From contig OX031068.1 in assembly GCA_943736015.1 (NCBI GenBank), positions 27,970,296 through 28,034,295 on the forward strand: 64,000 nucleotides of DNA, read 5' to 3'. A model generated the notes under the pieces. That model did no database searches, was not told the DNA's origin, and was given only the letters and a program-made list of their open reading frames with translations. Made by a program: the position numbers and the translations under genes. The DNA is from Tridacna crocea. Its lineage: Eukaryota; Mollusca; Bivalvia; Cardiida; Cardiidae. Positions within the stretch are counted from its first letter, which is position 1. Every line of letters begins with the position of its first letter. Below, piece after piece: positions 61,201-64,000 of the stretch.

Positions 61201-63128
61201 TTTCTGTTTTCCCTAAAATGTTGCCATTTTTCTCAGGGTTGTTAAAACTTAGAAGGGTTAACCCCTTAAACTGACTTTTAATGACCCAGATGAAGAAGTT
61301 GTTGTCGGCAAATTCTTTCAATTTGGACTTGTAAAAAATTTATGGTGTTCTAAAGCACAATTTTCCATACCACACGAGAAAATTTTAGACTGGTCCCAAT
61401 TGAAAACATTTGCAGCCAACAAAATAAAGGTGACTGAAAAAATGAAATTTGTTCTGGGAAGGGTAGAAAACACTCTGGGAAAAGGAGAAAATGCTGGTCA
61501 CCAGCATTTTCTCCTTTTCCCACAGTGTTTTCAAAAAGCTTCTTTCTCAGGGGCATCAAAAGTAGGGATTGTGTGGTAATGGTTTACCAAATGACAAAAT
61601 GTTACACTGAACTAATTGAAAGCTTGAAAATACTAGCAGGTGACATTAGATATGCTTAATGTGACACAATCTGTCTATGGAGGGCAGAAAATATCATTGG
61701 AAAAGGCGGAAATGTTGATTGCCAGCATTTTCTCCTTTCAAAAATGTTTTCCAAAGCTTTCTTCCACTTGGTAAACAACAAATGAAGGCAAATACATTAG
61801 GAAACACAGTTGCAAAAGCAGACAAAGGCTGTATTGAGAGGTCCACTGTGTGTCTGTGGGATGGGGAGGGGAAGGGGAGAAGATTATGGATAACAATGGA
61901 TTTCTTTGGTAGAGTTTTTTATATTCAGATTATTAACTTTATTTTTGTGGCGGTTGTCGCCACAGAGTTAACGAAAATTCCAAAATTCGAAACTAAATTC
62001 GAAAAATAAATAAGAGTTAAAAACCAAACAAATTGCTATGTTTTTTTTGCTTTGTACAGGTACTTGTTTGCCCTTCAAGTAAAGCGTGACCTGAGTACGG
62101 GCACTTTGACATGCAGTGATAACACAATGGCCCTTCTTGTATCCTACATTGCTCAAGGTAAAATGGATTTTCAGTTTTCATAAGTTCAATTCACCTAAAG
62201 ACGGCCATCGTAGGAGCCAAGAGAATTGTTTTCAAAAGTATAGACAACATTAAAAGAAGAACAGAAGTTGCGTATGTTAGGTAGCCCCTCTTTTTCTTTC
62301 AGTATTTTTTCCAAGCAATGAATGTCTGGGACAAAAAGATTTAAGTAAACTCAGTCGTGCTTGTATGCTTCTAAAGCATCATAAAATTGGCTTGAAATCT
62401 ATGGTTTATGAATTTGGAGACCCAGTGGTGCAGTGGATAGAGCAGGAGAATTAAGAATGTTGTTTCTGGTTTAAATTCCCTGCACAGCCAGTCGTTTAGA
62501 GGATTGATGATAGTCATTGTGACAGGATCTATTCCTCTCTCACGGCTGATCATTGTTTTGATTATGTTTATATGGGAAAGTAGCTTGTGGCTTGGGAAGA
62601 GTCTTGTCCAAAGCACTGGTAACAATTTTCAGGGAAGTATGGATAGCTACACTGGCTACCAAAGTTAACTGGAATAATTTTGAAAACATTGTTGAATATT
62701 ATATGATCAATCAACCATGCATTAATTTATAGGTGCAATATCCAGTCATGACAAAGTCCTTTGGGAGATTGATAATAGAAATTTTGATAGAGTTCATCTC
62801 TCACTTGCAACAGACTATTTTTTAGACAATATTGTATTGAGTATTTGTTAAGAAACTTCTTGTCCTTAAGGAATGTATGAATAGGTGCATTTGTGGCTGC
62901 AATATAATATGAAAATAAGTTGTAAATAGCATAACACACCAATCAGACGAAAACTTTGTTACTGCCTTGTTTGTAATCCCATATATATCTTCTTGTAGCT
63001 GAACTTGGTGACTTTCCGATGGAGGAATATGCCGACCATACATATCTACGTGCTAATAATCTACGCTACTTGCCAAATCAAACAGAGGAAATGGAGAGAA
63101 AAATCATGGAGTACCATAAACAGCATAT
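31133..63128 (+). CDS. FERM-domain (band 4.1 superfamily) protein, 5' part
   Basis: Five exons join in phase into 175 complete residues that continue past the window. FERM proteins link membrane proteins and phosphoinositides to the actin cortex. Residues 7-95 form the ubiquitin-like F1 lobe ([43 protein letters not shown]); F2 starts at 98 with [16 protein letters not shown] and reaches AELGDF and [11 protein letters not shown]. The pattern resembles EPB41/EPB41L, FRMD and FARP N-termini; the paralogue cannot be fixed without the C-terminal part. The Gly of the usual DYFGL motif is Asp here (DYFDL). The first ATG, at 31133, follows an in-frame stop at 31109-31111. Intron 1 is 25.9 kb and holds a GT47 gene on the other strand. 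Confidence 0.9.
31371..31619 (-). mobile_element. TH MITE in FERM intron 1
   Basis: TTAACTGTTTACCACTCTG to GTAAAGGTTTAA. An extra 'cagcagtagactaatgctgg' lengthens the hairpin tip, 163 bp after the donor of exon 1. Confidence 0.8.
31779..31953. mobile_element. ~175 bp fold-back element
   Basis: Arms of about 75 nt: CGAAATAATCTTCTTTCTAT and its complement outside, TTGTGAGTTATG further in. The turn is GGGCGATAGCCC. Most arm mismatches are single bases. Confidence 0.8.
32224..32466 (-). mobile_element. TH MITE with hybrid left end
   Basis: Begins with a left-type terminus (TTAACCCATTACCACAC + AATCCCTAC) fused to the ordinary minus start 'aaaggacaatattttag', so both termini are left-type. Confidence 0.8.
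32530..32610. mobile_element. Isolated TH hairpin
   Basis: The hairpin survives alone; the tip is GCTGGTTAGCAGC. Flanks are not TH. Confidence 0.55.
32612..32915 (+). mobile_element. S2 SINE, decayed head
   Basis: 'ttgatgatactcattgttat', 'cagctgatcattgttttgac', 'gaaagcagccagccagta' and the tail 'ataatgttgaaaatggcata' follow the S2 order also seen at 62415. Confidence 0.6.
32963..33103 (-). mobile_element. TH MITE, partial
   Basis: The left third and the terminal TTAA are missing; the tip is altered to 'cttcttgttgctagcg'. Confidence 0.5.
33320..33768 (-). mobile_element. Two TH copies in a tandem duplication
   Basis: 'agttgctttgtccttaactc' (33308) and 'agttgctcagtcctgaactc' (33520) open two ~212 bp units that share a TH copy plus flank. 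The repeat therefore arose by segment duplication, not by two insertions. The second unit has TGAA in place of TTAA at its start. Confidence 0.75.
33817..34267. mobile_element. ~450 bp fold-back, ~217-nt arms
   Basis: Left CACGGCGGGGAATCACGTGA faces right TCACGTGATTCCCTGCCGTG. Pairing runs nearly unbroken to 'aagttattgac' / 'gtcaataactt' around a short AT-rich loop. CTATGGATTCAG (33770) and CTATGGATCAG (34284) outside may be a target duplication. The matching open frames on the two strands are a by-product of the palindrome. Confidence 0.8.
34517..34744 (-). mobile_element. TH MITE, subfamily 2, nested
   Basis: Starts TTAACCCTTTCGAAATGAC; tip arms 'cattgcttg' and 'gagcaattt'. The right flank 'cttgtactgcagacacgtaa' is diagnostic and shared with 46732. 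Confidence 0.85.
34822..34827 (-). promoter_or_regulatory. Candidate poly(A) signal of the GT47 gene
   Basis: The first AATAAA on the minus strand after the GT47 stop, about 165 bp downstream. It lies within a TH copy, whose 'gacaaaataaa' segment supplies this hexamer in most copies. Use is inferred. Confidence 0.45.
34994..36461 (-). CDS. GT47 exon 2, catalytic domain
   Basis: The acceptor is TTTTTTAATATCACTGCAG|G at 36463-36462. The open frame reaches back from a GTG codon at 36355 to this acceptor without any ATG ([16 protein letters not shown]), so the exon cannot supply its own start and needs an upstream exon. The first base completes a split codon. Confidence 0.85.
34994..41265 (-). 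CDS. Exostosin-like (GT47) glycosyltransferase, two exons
   Basis: Predicted 537-residue type II Golgi/ER membrane protein of the exostosin family (transfer of a sugar from a nucleotide sugar; substrate unknown). Residues 1-21 are a basic cytosolic tail, and 22-40 ([19 protein letters not shown]) the membrane anchor. The exostosin domain begins near 101 ([13 protein letters not shown]), with ADIFYIPAY, a [18 protein letters not shown] block, and the family's C-terminal signature near 424 ([27 protein letters not shown]). Several N-glycosylation sequons (NFT, NES, NIT, NVT) fit a luminal location. Exon phases match and create a Trp at the join. It lies antisense inside FERM intron 1 and ends QNLHHL-stop. 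Multi-copy GT47 genes of this compact form are common in molluscs (family knowledge). Confidence 0.85.
36541..37625. mobile_element. Run of five TH copies in the GT47 intron
   Basis: 36541-36761 (+, poly-T at its left border), 36800-36976 (-), 36973-37150 (+, degraded), 37217-37433 (+, TTAACCCTTTACCACATAA) and 37434-37625 (+, left end lost). All but the first have more than five hairpin mismatches. Confidence 0.65.
37622..38059 (-). mobile_element. TH MITE hosting a nested TH, core flipped
   Basis: The left part ends 'gacatgtctatTTTAA', the right part resumes 'TTAAttgaaagcatttgc'. The hairpin centre is GGTAACC despite the minus flanks. Confidence 0.75.
37659..37889 (+). mobile_element. TH MITE, complete, nested
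   Basis: TTAACCCATTACCACACAC to GGTAATGAGTTAA; stem imperfect only near 'ctcctttttacacaatg'. Confidence 0.85.
38191..38662. mobile_element. Element E hosting a TH
   Basis: GGCCTGCAACACTTGAAAGG at the left, 'gcttctttctgcatgttgca' at the right. The interior after the TH ('ctgtgcaatctgcacagact') matches 9990-10150. A TH right-flank remnant (38090-38190) lies before it. Confidence 0.65.
38228..38450 (+). mobile_element. TH MITE inside element E
   Basis: The left end is 'cttacccctttcccaaacaa' (TTAC for TTAA), the right end GGTAATGAGTTAA. Tip ATGATGGTAACCAACAT has changes on both arms. Confidence 0.8.
38726..39142. mobile_element. Two TH copies back to back
   Basis: 38726-38917 (-) has a rearranged left flank and an altered right arm. 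38915-39142 (+) runs from 'aactctctaccacacaatcc' to GTAAAGAGTTAA. Confidence 0.7.
39317..39606 (-). mobile_element. TH ends surrounding a nested TH
   Basis: 'ttaactctttatcacttaac' and 'aacgtgggattgtttggta' are outer termini. The inner copy 39344-39580 has TTAATACTTTACCATAC to GGTAAAGGGTTAA, with a duplicated 'cccacatttcctacaatg' in its right arm. Confidence 0.65.
39828..40110. mobile_element. Two reduced TH copies
   Basis: 39828-39990 (+) lacks the left arm: 'aaccctttacctaaccagca' joins the terminus straight to the tip. 40018-40110 (-) is a left third only. Confidence 0.55.
40111..40527. other. No feature recognised
   Basis: GT47 intron sequence without a repeat match in this window. Confidence 0.5.
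40528..41009. mobile_element. Two TH copies, GT47 intron
   Basis: 40528-40716 (-) lacks the left arm. 40785-41009 (+) has an eroded left end and an intact GGTAAAGAGTTAA, ~110 bp from the exon 1 donor. Confidence 0.65.
41120..41265 (-). CDS. GT47 exon 1, membrane anchor
   Basis: Starts [19 protein letters not shown]. The upstream in-frame stop is at 41331-41329 and the first following ATG is at 41265; later Met codons at 3 and 6 are alternatives. Ends ...AATTTTTG|GTAAGAAATC, leaving two bases (TG) that join G of exon 2. The link to exon 2 is inferred from phase, strand, distance (4.66 kb) and topology. Confidence 0.75.
41266..41754. other. GT47 upstream region, nothing else recognised
   Basis: Holds the presumed 5' leader and promoter of the GT47 gene. 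I see no clear TATA or initiator on the minus strand and no repeat. Confidence 0.4.
41755..42056 (+). mobile_element. S2 SINE split by a TH at TTAA
   Basis: 'gggaagaatattgtaccaag' + 'cactggTTAA' at the left, 'gaaactccaggaaagcatag' at the right. The uninterrupted order 'ctg-ttaaaagaaactccag' at 56126-56143 gives the empty site. Confidence 0.65.
41825..42006 (-). mobile_element. TH MITE inside S2
   Basis: TTAACCCTTTCTCACATGC; the end has decayed to 'ggaaaagggctaaa'. Stem damaged. Confidence 0.6.
42078..42220 (+). mobile_element. TH MITE, left two-thirds
   Basis: TTAACCCTGTACCACAC and both weakened arms; element D starts where its right flank should be. Confidence 0.6.
42228..42645 (+). mobile_element. 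Element D, copy 2
   Basis: The most diverged of the three. The octamer has become 'tgacttca' and the palindrome arms read 'attgaaatttatttcatc' / 'gaaacaaatttcgatctttaa'. Confidence 0.7.
42742..43115 (+). mobile_element. TH MITE hosting a nested TH
   Basis: The left arm ends 'agagaaaaactctcaTAA'; after the insert 'tctgtattttctccct' supplies the right arm. The insertion is in the hairpin loop. Confidence 0.55.
42833..43058 (+). mobile_element. TH MITE, near-consensus, nested
   Basis: 'ataaccctttaccaaacaag' to GGTAAAGAGTTAA, one mismatch in the lower stem. Confidence 0.85.
43277..43504 (+). mobile_element. TH MITE, complete
   Basis: TTAACCCTTTACCACACAG to GGTAAAGAGTTAA. The left base is TTTAAAACATTG, giving one extra open pair. 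Confidence 0.9.
43508..43748 (-). mobile_element. TH MITE
   Basis: Carries the longest version of the internal variant, 'gtattaattaattttgcag', with two TTAA sites. Confidence 0.8.
43758..44598 (+). mobile_element. S2 SINE split by a minisatellite fold-back
   Basis: A tRNA-like head ('caatggagcagttactaagg', B-box-like 'ggtagttgaaatcc') and 'aatttctttctgagaattga' lie to the left. 'ttgttttgacgatagttatg' through 'cattgaacaccatac' lie to the right, completing the S2 order. Confidence 0.65.
43875..44435. repeat. Fold-back with minisatellite arms
   Basis: The left arm is a ~16-bp array of GGACAAAAGCCCACTA-type words (43888-43972); the right arm is the same word inverted, GTGGGCTTTTGTCCAGT (44160-44395). 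The spacer (43973-44110) contains a TH fragment. Outer ends GGGGGTG and CACCCCT are roughly complementary. Confidence 0.75.
44660..44818 (+). mobile_element. TH MITE, degraded
   Basis: 'ctcctgaaaacattaaaaca' to 'atggcaaagggtttgtgtta'. Confidence 0.45.
44819..45157. other. No feature recognised
   Basis: Low-GC sequence with overlapping short frames. None shows a domain. Confidence 0.5.
45158..46124. mobile_element. Cluster of broken TH copies
   Basis: 45158-45348 (-, right arm lost); 45417-45564 (-, hairpin upper part deleted); 45564-45867, in which a plus-orientation right flank is embedded between two minus-orientation pieces; 45912-46124 (+, starts TTTACCCATTACCACAC). Confidence 0.55.
46256..46558. 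mobile_element. Two TH remnants
   Basis: 46256-46405 (-, arms 'gcaggaaagg' and 'tattcttgcaatg') and 46472-46558 (+, left flank and one half arm). Confidence 0.45.
46562..46684 (-). mobile_element. tRNA-derived SINE head
   Basis: Minus strand: 'agctctgtggtaaagtgtca' (A-box region) and 'catgggttccagcc' (B-box), then ~60 bp of body. Only one copy in the window. Confidence 0.55.
46697..47016 (+). mobile_element. TH MITE hosting subfamily-2 TH at internal TTAA
   Basis: 'acatagttctgggttTTAA' | insert | 'TTAAcaaccccaagaag'. This is the same internal TTAA position that is used at 28432. Confidence 0.75.
46732..46949 (-). mobile_element. TH MITE, subfamily 2, nested
   Basis: TTAACCCTTTCCCAAACGG to TTGGCAAAGGATTAA. 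Tip arms AGAAATTGCTC and GAGCAATTTCT are perfect. Confidence 0.9.
47017..47235 (+). mobile_element. TH MITE
   Basis: 'ataacccataccacatgatc' to 'ttgtaatgagttg'; both terminal TTAA sites decayed. Confidence 0.75.
47314..47569 (-). mobile_element. tRNA-derived SINE
   Basis: On the minus strand: GGGTGGCTCAGTGGTGAGTG (A-box), GTGAGTTCGATACC (B-box), then ~180 bp of body ending 'cccaatacaacc'. The direct repeat CCTGTAGATTTGG lies at 47301-47313 and 47570-47582. The target is the right flank of a TH remnant. Confidence 0.85.
47596..47808 (-). mobile_element. TH MITE, complete ends
   Basis: TTAACTCTTAATCAAACGAC to GGTAAAGTGTTAA; remnants of further copies run to ~47930. Confidence 0.85.
47951..48128. 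mobile_element. F fold-back element
   Basis: The centre is TTGGCTAAACCATAATTGG; one CCAAT box has changed to CCAATTAG. Confidence 0.7.
48129..48524. other. No feature recognised
   Basis: Unique-looking intron sequence. Confidence 0.5.
48525..49661 (+). mobile_element. PEARL element, CCACTGGC end type
   Basis: Left TTTTTAGCTCCACTGGCC with an immediate CTGGCCGAAGGCCAG hairpin, then a GTGCGTGCGTCCGTCC microsatellite. ~165 bp units share 'cctagggctaccaaat' (48824, 48988, 49153). Right end GCCAGTGGAGCGATACAGGG, GGGCCATGATGGCCC hairpin, TCTTGTTT. Confidence 0.8.
49905..51567 (+). mobile_element. PEARL element, CCACTGGC end type, long
   Basis: Same ends as 48525 but with more core units and an extra ~350 bp right segment. 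That segment ends in a TH-derived 'gtgtggtaaagggttaa' directly before AGCCAGTGGAGC. Inserted in a TH hairpin remnant (49860-49904). Confidence 0.8.
51574..51769 (-). mobile_element. TH MITE, shortened
   Basis: Both ends present; the right arm and flank are condensed to 'gcattttctcacaatgtgaa'. Confidence 0.65.
51770..52295. other. No feature recognised
   Basis: 'caatttgcaatttgcag' is a short local repeat; otherwise unique-looking. Confidence 0.5.
52296..52777. mobile_element. Two TH copies
   Basis: 52296-52520 (+) has an altered left end. 52548-52777 (-) is complete (TTAACCCTTTACCGCAT; GTAAAGAGTTAA). Its two outer flanks repeat 'cagtcagg(t/c)tcatgatttta'. Confidence 0.75.
52778..53537. other. 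No feature recognised
   Basis: 760 bp with poly-T stretches, no repeat match and no supported frame. Confidence 0.5.
53538..53698 (+). mobile_element. TH MITE, shortened
   Basis: 'gaagcattgtcgaaaaagg' shows loss of the 'cttttgaaaa' segment; the right flank is mostly deleted. Confidence 0.6.
53838..54243 (+). mobile_element. Element D, copy 3
   Basis: Has the intact ATGACGTCAT and the same GTGAAAGATCGAAATTTATT arm as copy 1; its right arm has lost ~20 bp. Confidence 0.75.
54560..54738 (+). mobile_element. TH MITE, degraded
   Basis: Recognisable from 'ttggaaaaggagaaaatgc' and 'tctgcaaatgcattcaattt'; termini lost. 54246-54555 holds nothing recognised. Confidence 0.5.
54890..55015 (-). mobile_element. 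Possible tRNA-derived SINE head
   Basis: Minus: 'gtatctgtgattgcaaggtc' and 'ggtcccgagtttgagaatc' resemble A and B boxes. Confidence 0.4.
55283..55352. mobile_element. G fold-back half
   Basis: 'aagtgtagatcaaaatcaga' + 'ctgcacagaatgtg'; the opposite arm is missing. Confidence 0.4.
55411..55837 (+). mobile_element. Two TH copies sharing a TTAA
   Basis: 55411-55613 is diverged (TTAACTTTTTACCTCAATC). 55610-55837 is complete, with one stem mismatch at 'cattgaggg'. Confidence 0.8.
55881..56217 (+). mobile_element. S2 SINE, most complete tail
   Basis: Head remnants ('gacaaaattcaattatttctc' doubled by a ~30 bp tandem repeat), then body and tail 'atggtgctaaacaccataca'. Confidence 0.65.
56148..56367 (+). 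repeat. 110 bp tandem duplication across an S2-TH junction
   Basis: 'agcatggatagattggacag' opens both units (56148 and 56258). Each contains the S2 tail and the first ~40 bp of the TH. Very few differences, so recent. Confidence 0.85.
56328..56780. mobile_element. Two TH copies sharing a TTAA, facing
   Basis: 56328-56561 (+, 'gcaaattaatgctttc' variant with internal TTAA) and 56558-56780 (-, ends GTAGAGAGCTAA). Confidence 0.85.
56777..57005 (+). mobile_element. TH MITE, reference copy
   Basis: The closest copy to consensus. The left terminus (T)TAACCCATTACCAGAC mirrors GGTAATGGGTTAA. The stem GAAAACATTGTGGGAAAAGG... is 33 nt on each side of one A. The right flank contains 'ttttattttgtcgtctgc', giving AATAAA on the other strand. 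It ends 68 bp before FERM exon 2. Confidence 0.95.
57074..57178 (+). CDS. FERM gene exon 2 (residues 26-60)
   Basis: Acceptor tttttcttctttcag; 35 whole codons [13 protein letters not shown]...DSKGLK; donor AAG|gtatat. Encodes the F1 helix and the DYF motif. Confidence 0.92.
57281..57628 (-). mobile_element. TH MITE split by a fold-back
   Basis: 'gtctttaccaaatgacaaaa' to 'caggattgtgtggtttag'; the hairpin tip is replaced by the 57428-57546 element. Confidence 0.65.
57428..57546. mobile_element. Fold-back with ACTTACCTGTAAGT centre
   Basis: GCTCATCACATGACCTTGTGC faces GCACAAGGTCACAGTGATGAGC, and AGAATTG faces CAATTCT inside. The loop contains ACTTACCTGTAAGT, a palindrome that reads ACAG|GTAAGT on the minus strand, a full-consensus splice donor. 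Confidence 0.7.
57664..57885 (-). mobile_element. TH MITE
   Basis: Carries 'gcattaattttgcag' (internal TTAA) and a stem base shortened to 'aaaacgtggg'. Confidence 0.8.
57974..58411 (-). mobile_element. TH MITE hosting a nested TH in its loop
   Basis: The left arm ends 'gggaaatgatgccacTTAA'; the right side resumes 'TTAAtagaattttcacaatt' and runs to GTAAAGGGTTAA. Confidence 0.7.
58107..58325 (+). mobile_element. TH MITE, complete, nested
   Basis: TTAACCCATTAACACACAA to GGTAATGAGTTAA; the segment 'gctttcaatttgga' is deleted from the right flank. Confidence 0.88.
58413..59028. other. FERM intron with one G fold-back
   Basis: At 58776-58852, 'cagtgtagatgaaaaatctg' faces 'cagtctgatcttgatctaca'. 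Remaining sequence unrecognised. Confidence 0.45.
59029..59147 (+). CDS. FERM gene exon 3 (residues 61-99 and part of 100)
   Basis: Acceptor gaactttcttgtag; [13 protein letters not shown]...LLEEELT plus two bases AG; donor AG|gttagt. Phase 2. Confidence 0.92.
59176..59368 (+). mobile_element. TH MITE, eroded left end
   Basis: Begins 'ttgccaaacaatccaggc'; right end 'gataaagggcttaa'. Only 28 bp from the exon 3 donor. Confidence 0.6.
59375..59522. mobile_element. F fold-back element, short
   Basis: The centre is TTTCTGATTGGTTTATCCAATCAGGAA; outer arms weak. Confidence 0.6.
59590..60320. mobile_element. F fold-back hosting element A
   Basis: 'gtctatattcaccaaccatt' at the left, 'gaatgttcttaagaattgtt' at the right. 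The centre CTGATTGGCTAAACCA/TGGTTTAGCCAATCAG is perfect and lies wholly to the right of the insertion. Confidence 0.8.
59639..60174 (+). mobile_element. Element A, only uninterrupted copy
   Basis: (TA)AAGGTGGGTATTTAG to GGGCCACCTT(TA), ~535 bp, TA or TTA repeated at the borders. It contains AGGCTATGTAGCCTC, a short palindrome present in all three copies. No ORF. Confidence 0.8.
60320..60740 (-). mobile_element. Two TH copies in tandem
   Basis: 60320-60531 lacks the left TTAA; 60528-60740 starts at the shared TTAA and ends GATAAAGGGTTAA. Both stems have several mismatches. Confidence 0.75.
60741..61084. other. No feature recognised
   Basis: FERM intron 3 sequence without a repeat match. Confidence 0.5.
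61085..61772 (-). mobile_element. Chain of TH copies
   Basis: 61085-61261; a hairpin-less plus-orientation fragment 61258-61345; 61366-61585 (near-perfect stem, tip GCTGGTCACCAGC); 61583-61772 (right end lost). 61773-62059 up to exon 4 is unrecognised. Confidence 0.75.
62060..62157 (+). CDS. FERM gene exon 4 (residue 100 to part of 133)
   Basis: Acceptor ttttttgctttgtacag; G completes Arg100, then [20 protein letters not shown] and on to YIAQ plus one base; donor CAAG|gtaaaa. F1-F2 boundary and first F2 helices. Confidence 0.93.
62415..62715 (+). mobile_element. S2 SINE with head
   Basis: Head 'cccagtggtgcagtggatag' (A-box) and 'tctggtttaaattccctgc' (B-box region), body, and tail 'ttgttgaatattatatgatc'. 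A second, older S2 body follows (62743-62950) up to the exon 5 acceptor. 62158-62414 shows nothing recognised. Confidence 0.7.
62999..63128 (+). CDS. FERM gene exon 5 (part of 133 to part of 176)
   Basis: Acceptor atatatcttcttgtag; CT completes Ala133, then [20 protein letters not shown] and on to MEYHKQH plus AT; donor AT|gtaagt. An Ile, Met or other codon is completed by the next exon, outside the window. Confidence 0.92.
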
Positions 63129-63150
63129 GTAAGTAAAATAAAACCCACTA

Positions 63151-63378
63151 TTAACCCTATACCAAACGACAAAATTTTAGACTGGTTCAAATTGAAAGCA
63201 CTTGCAGACGATAAAATATACGAAACTCAAAAATTGAAATTTGTTTCCAGCAGGCTAGAAAACATTGTGGGAAAAGGAGAAAATGCTGGTTACCAGCATT
63301 TTCTCCTTTTCCCAAAATGTTTTCAAAAGGCTTCTATGTTAGTGTCATAAAAACCAGGGACTGTTCGTAAAGGGTTAA
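63151..63378 (-). mobile_element. TH MITE
   Basis: TTAACCCTATACCAAACGAC to CGTAAAGGGTTAA, 22 bp after the exon 5 donor. One stem mismatch. 63379-63747 is unrecognised; a partial minus copy with shortened tip lies at 63748-63920. Confidence 0.88.
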
Positions 63379-64000
63379 GACCACCCATGGTACTTTTGAA
63401 AACTTGCCTATTTGGCAGGATGGTATGATTTCTGAGGGTTACCTATTGATGAGGTGAAAGAAAGAAAGGCTTACCACATGTTGACTTGACTCATTATGAA
63501 ATAAACTGTGTGCACAGTATATTATTTTATGAAAGGAAGCTTGCATGCACATAAAAATGATAGCTGAAGAATTTTCGCATGCACTGTACAAATCTGGGGG
63601 TTCTTGATTTTATCAACAACTGTAAATTATTGATTCAAAATTGTCCAAGCTTTTACGCATCATGATGCTTGTTCATTAGAACAAAATAAAAACATACAGT
63701 TTACCAAGTTCTTAAACATATTTAGTTGTTCTTTTTCATTTTAAAAAAAATTGAACCAGACTAAATAAAAAGAACTTGCAGACTACAAACAAAGTGTGGC
63801 TCAAATGATTTTAATTGTTTCTGAAAGGTTAGAAAACATTGTGGGACAAGGAGAAAATGCATTTCCTCCTTTTCTCCCCATGTTTTCAAAAGTCCTATTT
63901 ACCAGGGTGATTAAAACTGGATAAGATAGATGCCAATTATTCTAAAGCCTGATGTTTTACACTTTTTCTTTTTGCTTGAAATTTTCTACTGTTAGTAACT

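Noticed and set aside
1-64000. CRISPR array, because of the regular short palindromic repeats
   Set aside because: Spacing is irregular, units are whole MITEs with TTAA ends, and the host is a eukaryote with spliced genes.
1-64000. LTR elements, LINE reverse transcriptase, Polinton or viral genes
   Set aside because: No long frame with the relevant motifs and no long terminal repeats were seen. The only long frame is GT47.

Overview
The window looks like nuclear DNA of a bivalve mollusc. Evidence: an AT-rich, intron-rich layout; host genes that survive only as short exons with clean GT/AG borders; and dense non-autonomous DNA transposons, including elements with ~155-167 bp internal tandem repeats next to GTCC-type microsatellites, the architecture described for bivalve 'pearl' repeats and Helentron-derived elements. 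The species is not resolved. I see no bacterial genes, CRISPR array, rRNA, functional tRNA gene, LTR element or viral fossil.

Two host genes are supported. A band-4.1-type FERM-domain gene runs on the + strand from the start codon at 31133 to beyond the window. It has five coding exons (31133-31207, 57074-57178, 59029-59147, 62060-62157, 62999-63128) whose splice phases join into one frame covering the F1 lobe and the start of F2. Inside its 25.9 kb first coding intron, on the opposite strand, lies a two-exon exostosin-like (GT47) glycosyltransferase. Exon 1 (41265-41120) encodes a type II membrane anchor, exon 2 (36461-34994) the luminal catalytic domain, and the intron between them has compatible phase.

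Most of the rest is repeats. The commonest is a ~225 bp MITE that I call TH (TTAA-hairpin). It starts TTAACCC(T/A)TTACCA and ends GGTAA(A/T)GGGTTAA, with a ~67 nt near-perfect hairpin off centre. In my + orientation the left side reads like 'gaccctgagaaagaagcc' and the right side like 'ttttgtcgtctgcaaatgc'. Roughly a hundred full or partial copies were found by eye, about a third of the window. TTAA plus CCC ends suggest a piggyBac-like origin. Copies are nested in one another at internal TTAA sites, share TTAA borders in back-to-back runs, and show paired substitutions that keep the hairpin closed.

Other families named here: PEARL (tandem-core elements with several end types, all ending near CTTGTTT); A (535 bp, ends AAGGTGG/CCACCTT); B and C (TAA target duplications, PIF/Harbinger-like ends, interiors made of short CpG words repeated on both strands); D (~410 bp with internal palindrome and CRE-like octamer); E (~260 bp with GGCCTGCAAC ends); F (~190 bp fold-back with paired CCAAT boxes); G (short fold-back); and tRNA-derived SINEs S1, S2 and singletons. 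Layout: 1-31 kb is repeat mosaic without a recognised gene; 31-57 kb is FERM intron 1 with the nested GT47 gene; 57-64 kb holds four more FERM exons spaced by TH, F, A and S2 copies. All coordinates and copy counts are by-eye readings; repeat edges may be off by a few bases.
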